In this document: one piece after another, positions 56,812 to 64,000 of the stretch | How positions within the stretch are numbered: the stretch's first letter is position 1 | Layout of the letters: every line of letters starts with the position of its first letter | Origin: Hyphomonadaceae bacterium | GTDB lineage: Bacteria > Pseudomonadota > Alphaproteobacteria > Caulobacterales > Hyphomonadaceae | Assembly: GCA_016714495.1 (NCBI GenBank) | Contig: JADKDU010000005.1 | Location: forward strand, 1-64,000 | Reading direction: 5' to 3' | Length of the DNA: 64,000 bases | Translations under genes and position numbers: made by a program | Notes under the pieces: generated by a model | Seen by the model: only the letters and a program-made list of their open reading frames with translations | The model's database searches: none | Told to the model about the DNA's origin: nothing

Positions 56812-58437
56812 TCAGCGGAACTTGTAGTCTTTCAGCTTCTCGGTGGCGGTATCGTGCCCGGCCTTTTCGGCCTTTTCGAACCACTCTCTGGCGGCGGCGC
56901 GATCCTTAGGGCCGCCAATTCCTTCGGCCAGCATCTCGCCGAGGTGGATCATCGCCGAGGTTTCCCCTTTTTTCGCGGCGCGCTCATAGTGATAACGCGC
57001 GCGAGGATAATCGGTCTTGCCGCCCCAATCCCCGAGCTTGGCGTTGTAGGCAAAGCCGGCCAGGTAGTCGCCCTGGGCATAGCCCGCCTCGCCAGCCTTG
57101 ATGTACCAGGAGATGGACGCAACGGGGTCTTTAGGACCTCCGTGGCCGAAGCGATCCATCTGCCCGAGGCTACACATGGCCTCTCCGGAACCGTCAGCGG
57201 CGGCGCTCTTGTACCAAAGGCGCGCGGTGGCGGGTTCCGCCGGCCAATAGCCGCCGAGCCCCTTCCGTAGAAAATGGCCGTAGGCGACCTTCGCATCGGT
57301 GTCGCCGGTTCTTGCCGCCTGCTTGTAAAGGTCGTGCGCATTGTCCCACGGAATGTTCCAGCCGGCTTTTCTGGCATGCGCCATGTCGCTGGCCTTGTCC
57401 GCCAACTCCTGAGCGCGCTTCAGCATATCGGCGACGTTCAGCGCTGGCGCCGGAGGTGGGGCGGGCGGGGCAGACGTCACTGGGGCGGGAACCGGCGGCG
57501 CAGCCTCAGTTGCAGTCTTCGCCGGCGCCGGTGGCGCTGGCTTGGGAGTCGTCAGTGCGGTCAGCAAGGCTGCGCGATATTCCCCAACCGATTGGGGCCG
57601 CGAGCGCGCATGGTCAGAGAGCCCTCTCTCGATAAGCATATCGATGGCTTGGGGAACGTCCGCCCGGCTACGGCTCGGAGGCTGCCAATGTCTCTGCGGC
57701 ACCACCCCGAGAAGCAGTTCATAGAACATGACCGACAGCGAATAGAGATCCGCCGAAGCGCGCGCGGTATCAGGCGTGGTGAGCTGCTCGGGCGCCATAT
57801 AGAAAGGCGTACCCATCATCGACGCTTCGCTGGCTTGCGGTCCGTCCGCTCGCGCCAAACCGAAATCGAGGATTTTCAGGCGCATGGCGCCTTCGCCGGG
57901 TTCGGACAGAAGAAATATGTTCTCCGGCTTCAGGTCGCGGTGAACGACGCCCTGAGCATGCGCAGCGTCAAGCCCATCAAGGATGGCCATGATGATCGCG
58001 CTGGCGGCTGGAACGGGGCAATCCACGCCGCGGCTGTTCTGCGAGCGCAACCACCGCCGCAGCGGCTGCCCTTCCAGAAACTCCATCACCATGTAGACCT
58101 GCTCGCCCGCCGATCCGACATCGTGAACTGCTACGACGTTGGCGTGCCGGATATTGCGGGCCAAGATAGTTTCGCGCACCAGGCGCTTGCGCGCCTCCGG
58201 CGTTGGGGCCAATCCGGCGCGCAGCACTTTGAGCGCGACAGCCTCTTCGCTCGTTTCGTCAATGGCCCGGTAGATGGCGCCGGCCCCGCCCTCGCCGATC
58301 GCCGCCTCGATCTTGTAGCGCCCGGCGAAGACCTGACCGGGCTGCAGCGGTTTCTGCTCAGCCGGCGCCGGGGGGGAATCAAGCGGTAGTGTCCGCAGGC
58401 CGGACAGATCGATCGGAGGCTTGGTCGGGTCCGTCAT
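56812..58437 (-). CDS. Ser/Thr protein kinase with Sel1-like repeats
   Basis: 541 residues from the ATG at 58437 (an upstream ATG adds 11 residues). Kinase domain about 40-310 in Hanks style: GEGGAGAIYRA (glycine loop), LKVLRAG (Lys), HRDLKPENIFLL, DFGLA, and MAPEQL. After a Pro/Ala/Thr linker there is a Sel1/TPR-like helical repeat region (about 365-535; units such as GDTDAKVAYGHFLRKGLGG, GYAQGDYLAGFAYNA, GETSAMIHLGEMLAEGIGG). No membrane segment, so a cytoplasmic signalling scaffold. Divergent from the LOG gene. Confidence 0.9.
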   Translation of the reverse strand: MTDPTKPPIDLSGLRTLPLDSPPAPAEQKPLQPGQVFAGRYKIEAAIGEGGAGAIYRAIDETSEEAVALKVLRAGLAPTPEARKRLVRETILARNIRHANVVAVHDVGSAGEQVYMVMEFLEGQPLRRWLRSQNSRGVDCPVPAASAIIMAILDGLDAAHAQGVVHRDLKPENIFLLSEPGEGAMRLKILDFGLARADGPQASEASMMGTPFYMAPEQLTTPDTARASADLYSLSVMFYELLLGVVPQRHWQPPSRSRADVPQAIDMLIERGLSDHARSRPQSVGEYRAALLTALTTPKPAPPAPAKTATEAAPPVPAPVTSAPPAPPPAPALNVADMLKRAQELADKASDMAHARKAGWNIPWDNAHDLYKQAARTGDTDAKVAYGHFLRKGLGGYWPAEPATARLWYKSAAADGSGEAMCSLGQMDRFGHGGPKDPVASISWYIKAGEAGYAQGDYLAGFAYNAKLGDWGGKTDYPRARYHYERAAKKGETSAMIHLGEMLAEGIGGPKDRAAAREWFEKAEKAGHDTATEKLKDYKFR

Positions 58438-58658
58438 CTGCGATTTTCCGGCACGCTTGAACGCCTGCATGTTAGCTCAGGCGCTTCTGAAATCCACTGC
58501 GCTGGTCTGCCCCTCGCGCAGCGCACTGGCCGCCGGATGCGGCGTCACCGCCGCTGTAGAATGAAGATGTAATGGAATCTCCGCAATTTCTGCTGTTTTT
58601 CCGGTCGCTTCCTTAAATCGTATTGGCTAGACAGGCCCTCCCGTTTTCGAGGGACGTC

Positions 58659-59534
58659 ATGGCCAAAAAGCCCGCAAAGAAACCAGCCGCCAAACCGCCC
58701 GCACCTGCGCGAAAGCCCGGCTCGAAGCTGGACCCGGCGACAATCGCACCGTTCTCGCACGCCAGGGGGGATAACGACGCCCAGATGGCGGCGGCATCCT
58801 ACAAGCTGGCTGCACTGGACCAGGATTGGCTGCTCAGCGATTCCATGCGCGGCGTTCGCTTCATGCTGGAATACGCCAAGGTTGAAGAAGCGCTTGATCG
58901 CTGGGGCGTGCGCTCGACGATCGTGGTATTCGGCTCGGCGCGCTTCTCGCCGCAGGGCCGGCCGGAGCACAAGCGCTGGTACAATGACGCGCGGTCGTTT
59001 GCGCGGATTGCCTCCGAGCGTGGCGGCGCCCTGCTTTCCGAGCGCAGCCCGCGCGACAATGTCATCGCCACGGGCGGCGGACCCGGCATCATGGAAGCCG
59101 CCAACCGCGGCGCTCACGATGCGGGCGCGCCCAGCATCGGCTATAACATCACCCTGCCGATGGAACAGGAGCCGAACGCCTACTCAACGCCGGACCTGAC
59201 CTTCCGCTTCCACTATTTCGCCATGCGCAAGATGCACTTCGCCATGCGCGCCAATGCACTTGTCGTGTTTCCCGGCGGGATGGGCACGATGGACGAGCTG
59301 TTCGAACTGCTCGCGCTGCGCCAGACCGACAAGGCGCCGCCGATACCGATCGTGCTCTACGGCCAGAAATTCTGGGACGAGGTCATCAACTTCGACGCGA
59401 TGGTGAAACACGGCGTCATCTCGGAACCGGACGAAGCGCTGTTCACCTTTGCCGAGACACCCGAGCAGGCCTGGGAGCAATGCGTCGATGGCGGAGTGCT
59501 GACGCGCTGGCTGCAGGAGCAGCACACGACGTAG
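58659..59534 (+). CDS. LOG family (TIGR00730-like) protein
   Basis: 291 residues from the ATG at 58659 after GAGGGA; the extension upstream is weak. Basic Lys/Pro/Ala head (about 1-30), then a Rossmann-like LOG domain: VVFGSARFSPQG, ATGGGPGIMEAANRGAHDAG and VVFPGGMGTMDELFELLALRQT, the PGGxGTxxE signature. LOG proteins hydrolyse nucleoside 5'-monophosphates (cytokinin type) or are nucleotide phosphoribohydrolases. Larger than plant LOG owing to the N-terminal extension. Role in this organism unknown. Confidence 0.9.
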   Translation: MAKKPAKKPAAKPPAPARKPGSKLDPATIAPFSHARGDNDAQMAAASYKLAALDQDWLLSDSMRGVRFMLEYAKVEEALDRWGVRSTIVVFGSARFSPQGRPEHKRWYNDARSFARIASERGGALLSERSPRDNVIATGGGPGIMEAANRGAHDAGAPSIGYNITLPMEQEPNAYSTPDLTFRFHYFAMRKMHFAMRANALVVFPGGMGTMDELFELLALRQTDKAPPIPIVLYGQKFWDEVINFDAMVKHGVISEPDEALFTFAETPEQAWEQCVDGGVLTRWLQEQHTT

Positions 59535-59542
59535 GCGCGCGC

Positions 59543-60784
59543 CTAGCGGATGCGCGCTTCCGGCGCGCGCAGGAACTCGTCCGACTGAGCCAGCAGGTAG
59601 AGCTGATTCAGCAGCGACAGCACGTTGCCAGTCACATCCTTCGGCCCGGCGCTGTCGCCCAGCGGGGTCTGCGGCGCGATGAAATACACGCGTCCGGCGT
59701 GCTCCACCCGCACAGCAAACGCGTGGTCGCCGCGCTCGTTGTAGGTCTGGAACAGGATAACGCCGCCGGCGACTGTCGGCTCTTTCTCGGTTCCGCTGCG
59801 CAGCGTCTCGCCGAGGAAATAGATCATGTCGTCGAAGGACCGCGTGCGGATTTTCGCCAAAGGCGCGCCTGTCGCCGAATCCATGAAGCCCCATTCGGTA
59901 TCGACGGTATCGCACAACAGCAGCCGGCGGTTGAACCGGTCCGGCGCGATGACGGCTTCGTTCGGCGCTCGCGTGCGCGGATCTTCCGACAGCACCAGCT
60001 GACGGCCGGTCAGCGCCTCGACAGTGCGGATCGTCTCGGTCATGCCGCCGCCGCGATTGCCGCCGCCATCGACATTGCCTGTCGCTCCGCCCAGCGTCTC
60101 GCGCAGATAGACTGGATCGTAAGGCGAGCAGTGGCGCGCATCGAGGCTCGGCTCGGGCAGTTCGCCGAAGTCAACGCGGCCGGCCTTGGCGCGCTCGATG
60201 ATCTGGACATAGCGCGCCGTGTTGGCGGCGTCCGCTGGCGAGGGAACCGCAGAGAATTCGTCGCCATCGATATACCAGGGCTGCGCCTCTCCTTCGAAGG
60301 TGACCGCATCGACGAACAGCCACATCAGCGTCTCGCGCGGCCATCCCGCGAGCCAGTAGTTCTCAAGCTGCTCCGGCTGTATCGGCTTTAGCAGGCCTTG
60401 CGTCTTGTCGTTGTTGGAGAACGGGTTCACCGAATACTCGGCATTGGCGGACTCGTTGCGCGAGACGTTGGCGGACGAGCCGACGAACGGTGAATTCGCA
60501 TTGCCCAGCCCGAGCGGCGAGAAACTGGCCGAGCCGTTGAGCGACAGCGTCGGGTTCGACTTGATGCCTGAGAGCGTCGTGTAATTGGTCGGCCAACGAT
60601 CACGCGCGCGCAGCACGTTCATGGCGATGATCGACGTCATCGCGCGCGTGTGCGCATCGTTCAGCGTCGCCGCATTGCCTTCGATGTTTTCGGCGACACC
60701 TGAAGCGCCCAGATTTCCAATCGACGCACAGCCTTGCAGGCTCAGCGCGCCGAGAGCGGCACCAAACATGAGTTTGAATGACAT
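59543..60784 (-). CDS. Hypothetical lipoprotein (413 residues)
   Basis: Starts at the ATG at 60784 after an AGGGGAA at long spacing. Signal and lipobox MFGAALGALSLQGC (Cys19). The mature protein has a helical N-terminus (NDAHTRAMTSIIAMNVLRARDRWPTNYTTLSGIKSNPTLSLNGSASF-like) and a mixed domain with LCDTVDTEWGF, GVILFQTYNERGDHAFAVRVEHAGRVYFIAP. I do not recognise a family. It is convergent with the LOG gene. A function in the envelope is likely from the lipid anchor only. Confidence 0.7.
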   Translation of the reverse strand: MSFKLMFGAALGALSLQGCASIGNLGASGVAENIEGNAATLNDAHTRAMTSIIAMNVLRARDRWPTNYTTLSGIKSNPTLSLNGSASFSPLGLGNANSPFVGSSANVSRNESANAEYSVNPFSNNDKTQGLLKPIQPEQLENYWLAGWPRETLMWLFVDAVTFEGEAQPWYIDGDEFSAVPSPADAANTARYVQIIERAKAGRVDFGELPEPSLDARHCSPYDPVYLRETLGGATGNVDGGGNRGGGMTETIRTVEALTGRQLVLSEDPRTRAPNEAVIAPDRFNRRLLLCDTVDTEWGFMDSATGAPLAKIRTRSFDDMIYFLGETLRSGTEKEPTVAGGVILFQTYNERGDHAFAVRVEHAGRVYFIAPQTPLGDSAGPKDVTGNVLSLLNQLYLLAQSDEFLRAPEARIR

Positions 60785-60945
60785 TCGGCAGCGTTCCCCT
60801 GAAATCCGCGCAGACCCCTCAACTCGCAGCAAGGAGCTCGCGGGCCCTTATCGTCAAGCTGATACAAGCCTGAGGAGAGCAGACGCAGACATATCCTGCC
60901 ATCCCTAAGCGGGATCGGATGGGGAAACGGGTCAGCCAAAGAAGC

Positions 60946-61494
60946 CTATTTCGCCTGCAACGCGTAGAAGCCGGCCAGTTCGAGCTTCACCACGACATCC
61001 TTCGGGCTGTCATTCTTGAGATACCAGCCGTGGATGCCGTCCCAAGGGGCGGTGAAGACGCCGCCCTGCGGCGAGCCTCCAGTCTTGGAATAGAACATGA
61101 GGTCGCCCGCGCCGCTGGCGTCCTTCTCGGTGTGGCCGTGGAACTCGACCTCCATCATGCCCGGATGTGCGAGCGTTCCGTAGCTGATATTATAGACGAC
61201 CCCCTGCCCCTTCTTCATGTCGAGCTTGTATTCGAGGTCCTCGCCTGCCTTCACGGGGATATCGATGACGTCCGTCCGCCACTTGCCCTCGCCCTGGATC
61301 GCAACGACGCCATCGCGCAGCGGATATTCGCGCCAGCCATTCACGGCCTCGGGAATCGCCGCAGTCACTGGCATGGCGGCGGTCTGGCTGGCCATGGATT
61401 CCGCGGTCTCAGGTTTGGCCGTGACATGCTGCTCACTGCAGCCTCCTGCCAGAACAAGGACTGCGCCTGCCACGGCTGCAAAGAGGCGGTTCAT
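60946..61494 (-). CDS. Hypothetical lipoprotein with beta-sandwich-like domain
   Basis: 182 residues from the ATG at 61494. Signal MNRLFAAVAGAVLVLAGGC (Cys19), then a linker rich in Ala/Thr/Met and a domain with VVAIQGEGKWRTDVIDIPVKAGEDLEYKLDMKKGQGVVYNIS, DLMFYSK, GVFTAPWDGIHGWYLKNDSPKDVVVKLELAGFYALQAK. The closing HGWYLKN and strand pattern fit a beta-sandwich that binds sugars or other polymers, but I do not know the family. Divergent from the small exported protein, 204 bases apart. Confidence 0.72.
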   Translation of the reverse strand: MNRLFAAVAGAVLVLAGGCSEQHVTAKPETAESMASQTAAMPVTAAIPEAVNGWREYPLRDGVVAIQGEGKWRTDVIDIPVKAGEDLEYKLDMKKGQGVVYNISYGTLAHPGMMEVEFHGHTEKDASGAGDLMFYSKTGGSPQGGVFTAPWDGIHGWYLKNDSPKDVVVKLELAGFYALQAK

Positions 61495-61623
61495 GGATAC
61501 TCCTGAAAGCGCTGCGGTTATCCAAACGACTGACACAGTGTTGGCCGTCAAATGCCAAATCCGTGACGTCTCAGCCCCAAGCGGCAATGACACACGTGTT
61601 AGAAAAACACGACGCTGGGTCGC

Positions 61624-61652
61624 TTGACGCCATTTCCTTGACACCGTCTAGT
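61624..61652 (+). promoter_or_regulatory. Candidate promoter of the small exported protein gene
   Basis: TTGACG (61624-61629), 17-base spacer, TCTAGT (61647-61652), about 47 bases before the ATG at 61699. Good spacing and -35 element. Confidence 0.55.
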
Positions 61653-61698
61653 CCGCTGCGATTGCACCTGATTGTGCGATCGCAAACGGAGATCAACA

Positions 61699-61992
61699 AT
61701 GACCCGCCTTTCCTCCCTCATCGTCCTTTCAGCCGCCGCCCTCGCGCTTGCCGCCCCGGCTTTTGCGAAAATGACGGTCCAGTCCGCCGAAGGACTTTGC
61801 AAGACCGAAATCAAGAAGAAACAGCCCGACCTGCAATTCCTGAAAGTCGACAAGGATCTGACCCGAGCCACCGGCGCGGCTTTCATCTACACGTTCAAAA
61901 TCAAGAACGCCGACGACACACCGGGCAAGCTGGTCTGCACGGTTGACCGCGGCGCTGACACAGTGTCCTCGATCGTTCCAGCCGCGAGCTAG
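61699..61992 (+). CDS. Small exported protein (97 residues)
   Basis: ATG with GGAG eight bases ahead; a TTG nine codons upstream is less likely. Signal peptide MTRLSSLIVLSAAALALAAPAFA, leaving about 74 residues with two cysteines (EGLCKTE, LVCTVDR) that may form a disulfide. Small periplasmic protein of unknown role, perhaps a stress or chaperone-like factor. Has a plausible own promoter. Confidence 0.7.
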   Translation: MTRLSSLIVLSAAALALAAPAFAKMTVQSAEGLCKTEIKKKQPDLQFLKVDKDLTRATGAAFIYTFKIKNADDTPGKLVCTVDRGADTVSSIVPAAS

Positions 61993-62086
61993 CCCGCGTT
62001 TCTGGACGGGCCGCGATACCGCCGCCCGTCCCCTCGCTCTTGGGATATCACTCTAGCAGGCGCCTTCCGCAGCGCTGCGGATGACT

Positions 62087-63271
62087 TTACTTTACGTCAT
62101 AAACCATCAGCAGCGTGCGCTGGCTCGCTGAAAAATTGTCGTCCGAGACGATGAACAGCCGCACGCGCCCATCGGGCATCTGTCGTGCGGCGATCCCTTC
62201 GAAATTGTCGATTGTCACCAGCAGGTTCATCTCCGCCAGAACGCGGGAGGATTTGACGCTGAACTGCCAACGTGAGCGCTCGTCGATCTCGCTGATCACC
62301 CGCGCGGGCAGGTTGGACTGGTCGAGGCGTCGCGCGAGCACCGTTTCCACAATGGTGATCGCATTGCCCGACAGCACGCGCGAGGAGCGGTGCAGGCTGA
62401 ACACCCGGACGTCGTCGCCAGCGGGCAACTGATCGAGCCCGACCAGCTCCGGCGCATTATCGCCAATTGCCAGATCGAACCGCGCGCGGGCTTCCAGCGG
62501 TCGCGCCGAGAGTGGGCTCGCCTTGCCGATTTTCGTCTCGATGCCGGAGAGCAAAGACCAATCGTCGGTGACGGCCAGCCCTTCCACGCCCTGGTTCTCA
62601 TCGACAGTCAGCTTCTGCAGCGCGAAGGCGCCAGGCAGGCTCGACCTGACCGCCGCCCCTCGCGCCGCCGCGCCACAGGCGCCGATGTCATAGGCCACGA
62701 TGCGCGGGTCGCGTTCGAACGACACTAGCGCCAAACCATCACGCACGGCCAATCCCTCGGCGTCGGCTGCGCCCTTCTGGGAAAGCGGCCTGCCCGCGGA
62801 GTTTTTCAACGCGGCGATGCGCGCGGCAACGGGCGTGATCCCATCCGACGCCAGATCGATCCAAACGAATTGTCCTGTGTCGCCTACGGCCAAGAGATGT
62901 TCGTCATTGAGCAAATCGAGCCCGGAGAGTCCGCCAAAACGGGCGTCGGGGCTGGTAAGGTGAAAGCCTGCAACAAATGTCAGCGCGCCGATCGACTTGC
63001 GCGCCGGGTTCACGGGCTGCAGCGCGACTGGACTGGTTTTCAAGACAACGCTGTCGCCTTCGACAGCTATGCTGCCCGGTGGACATGATTTCGCACGCAG
63101 GGCGGACAGATACCAACTGAAATCACCCGGCGCGCCGGCCTTCCGCGCCATCACCGGCGGCCGCTCGTCGATCAGATTTCCGATCGGATCGCTTCCGTCC
63201 TGCGCGAATGCGGGAGAGATGGCCAGAAGCGCAAGCGCCAGCAAGCCAGGGCCGATAAGGGCGACGCGCAT
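62087..63271 (-). CDS. Exported esterase-like phytase family protein
   Basis: 394 residues from the ATG at 63271 after AGGAGG; an upstream ATG is less likely. Signal peptide MRVALIGPGLLALALLAISPAFAQ. It matches the esterase-like activity of phytase proteins: GFHLTSPDARFGGLSGLDLLNDEHLLAVGDTGQFVWIDL, GAADAEGLAV, QGVEGLAVTDDWSLL and LVTIDNFEGIAARQMPDGRVRLFIVSDDNFSASQRTLLMVYD, a beta-propeller-like fold. Periplasmic hydrolase of uncertain substrate (phosphate esters or lipid-like). Confidence 0.86.
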   Translation of the reverse strand: MRVALIGPGLLALALLAISPAFAQDGSDPIGNLIDERPPVMARKAGAPGDFSWYLSALRAKSCPPGSIAVEGDSVVLKTSPVALQPVNPARKSIGALTFVAGFHLTSPDARFGGLSGLDLLNDEHLLAVGDTGQFVWIDLASDGITPVAARIAALKNSAGRPLSQKGAADAEGLAVRDGLALVSFERDPRIVAYDIGACGAAARGAAVRSSLPGAFALQKLTVDENQGVEGLAVTDDWSLLSGIETKIGKASPLSARPLEARARFDLAIGDNAPELVGLDQLPAGDDVRVFSLHRSSRVLSGNAITIVETVLARRLDQSNLPARVISEIDERSRWQFSVKSSRVLAEMNLLVTIDNFEGIAARQMPDGRVRLFIVSDDNFSASQRTLLMVYDVK

Positions 63272-63355
63272 GGATGTGCCCTCCTGAGCCAGCTTCCTCC
63301 ACGTCATGCCCCGGAGAACCGTTACGCTCAAGCGGAGAGAGCATTCTGCGTCGAA

Positions 63356-64000
63356 CTACTTCAGCAAGTCGGAAGGAAGCATCGGCGTCGACAGGATGTG
63401 CTCATAGGCCGCCCAGCGCGCCTCGACATCGTGACCGCCCACGCGATCGACATAATTGCGGACGAGTTCTGCGCCCACGGAATAGTTGATCACATAGGAT
63501 CGGTAGTCCCGGTCAAAGGCCAGCGACTGCTCGGCGACATCGCGCGGGGCGAGCTTATAGGTCTGCACCAGCGAGATCGCCTGCTCGCGCGTGATTTCGC
63601 CATCGAGATGCATCTGGGAAATCTTGAGCAGGGCGCCATCGAGCCCTGCCGTCGCCTTGCGCATCTGGTCGTAAGCTGCGGCCGTGTTCGGATCGAGGCC
63701 GGCAAGCGGATAGAGCACCTCGGCCTCGAACTTCACCTGCTCATCGTCCGGAAAGGCGAGTTCGACGCCGAAATCTCCCCCGCCCTCGTTGAGCGGCGAG
63801 GCCGGCGCATAGAGCGGCGCGACCGAATACTCCGCCCATCCCTTCGTGCGGAAATTACGTTCGTTGTAGATGCCCTGCACATGGTGGCCCGGATAACCCT
63901 CATGGCATCCGAGGATCAGCACATGGCCAATCGACAAGGGCATGTCAGTGTTGATCTCGATCTTCGAATGGTTCTCGCCCTGGTAGTAATTGTAGGCGCC
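63356..64000 (-). CDS. DUF885 peptidase, C-terminal part, runs off right edge
   Basis: The visible 214 codons are the end of a larger gene; its start lies beyond base 64000. Reading in frame from the edge gives GAYNYYQGENHSKIEINTDM and then LGCHEGYPGHHVQGIYNERN: HEGYPGHH is the metal-binding signature of DUF885 enzymes (often exported, zinc-dependent). The tail (YDQMRKATAGLDGALLKISQMHLDGEITREQA, then YINYSVGAELV) fits the family C-terminus. An earlier ATG at 63943 is internal and not the start. Close downstream of the phytase-like gene on the same strand. Confidence 0.85.
   Translation of the reverse strand, partial: GAYNYYQGENHSKIEINTDMPLSIGHVLILGCHEGYPGHHVQGIYNERNFRTKGWAEYSVAPLYAPASPLNEGGGDFGVELAFPDDEQVKFEAEVLYPLAGLDPNTAAAYDQMRKATAGLDGALLKISQMHLDGEITREQAISLVQTYKLAPRDVAEQSLAFDRDYRSYVINYSVGAELVRNYVDRVGGHDVEARWAAYEHILSTPMLPSDLLK

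Noticed and set aside
62004..62031. GGACGGGC/GCCCGTCC hairpin after the 97-residue gene as a terminator
   Set aside because: Eight pairs but a 12-base loop and no T-run; only suggestive.
62067..62080. Palindrome CCGCAGCGCTGCGG as a terminator or operator
   Set aside because: Perfect 14-base palindrome but no loop, no T-run and no second copy; not enough to assign a role.

Overview
The window reads as a continuous piece of chromosome from a GC-rich alphaproteobacterium. The gene set fits the Caulobacterales/Hyphomonadaceae end of the class: a mreB-mreC-mreD-mrdA-rodA elongasome cluster, a STAS-fused MlaE-type lipid transporter, a possible TipN-like polarity protein, TTGAC(G/C/A)-type promoters and very short hydrophobic peptides of a kind common in this class. 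This placement is inferred from gene content only. I see no rRNA, tRNA, CRISPR array, integrase or transposase, and most of the window is ordinary core and house-keeping DNA.

Layout. 0-2.7 kb: two unrecognised coupled genes cut close to the left edge, a nitroreductase, an orphan HPt protein and a 56-residue small gene. 2.7-9.4 kb: a membrane-anchored coiled-coil protein, then a four-gene Mla/Ttg2-like lipid transport operon on the minus strand (STAS-permease, ATPase, MCE protein, lipoprotein), DUF423 and a small lipoprotein. 9.5-17.8 kb: prolyl iminopeptidase, an SNF-family sodium symporter and the minus-strand cell-shape operon mreB-mreC-mreD-mrdA-rodA with overlapping stops and starts. 18-23.8 kb: MFS exporter, ferredoxin-like protein, EVE protein, VOC protein, ABC-F ATPase and a frameshifted PepSY membrane protein. 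23.9-25.7 kb: leuA (one-base frameshift) preceded by a leucine-rich leader peptide and mutually exclusive hairpins. 25.7-35.5 kb: VTT-domain membrane protein, single-domain response regulator, AraC-type regulator, a three-gene set of tiny hydrophobic peptides around a membrane protein, TauD-type dioxygenase, SDR, GDPD lipoprotein, RibD-C reductase, and a divergent HxlR regulator/FMN reductase pair in which both reading frames are broken. 35.5-41.9 kb: proton-pumping pyrophosphatase, DMT transporter, a beta-barrel-like protein, DUF3617, rhomboid, GNAT. 41.9-46.7 kb: the branched-chain amino acid operon ilvB-(TM protein)-ilvN-(lipoprotein)-ilvC with its own promoter, leader peptide and intrinsic terminator. 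46.8-64 kb: miaA, serB, MipA/OmpV, HtrA/DegP protease, hybrid histidine kinase, polA, a Ser/Thr kinase with Sel1 repeats, LOG-family protein, lipoproteins, an esterase-like phytase-family protein and the C-terminal part of a DUF885 peptidase running off the right edge.

The main points beyond routine annotation are (i) two separate translation-coupled attenuators, one for leuA and one for ilvB, each with a leader peptide too short for normal gene finding; the leuA one appears to be leaderless; (ii) four broken reading frames between 23.4 and 35.5 kb, two of them clean one-base events, which suggests local sequence error or decay; (iii) tiny membrane-peptide genes around 28.4-29.2 kb; and (iv) two unrelated-looking envelope genes embedded in the ilv operon. 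I did not find a convincing new defence or mobile system.
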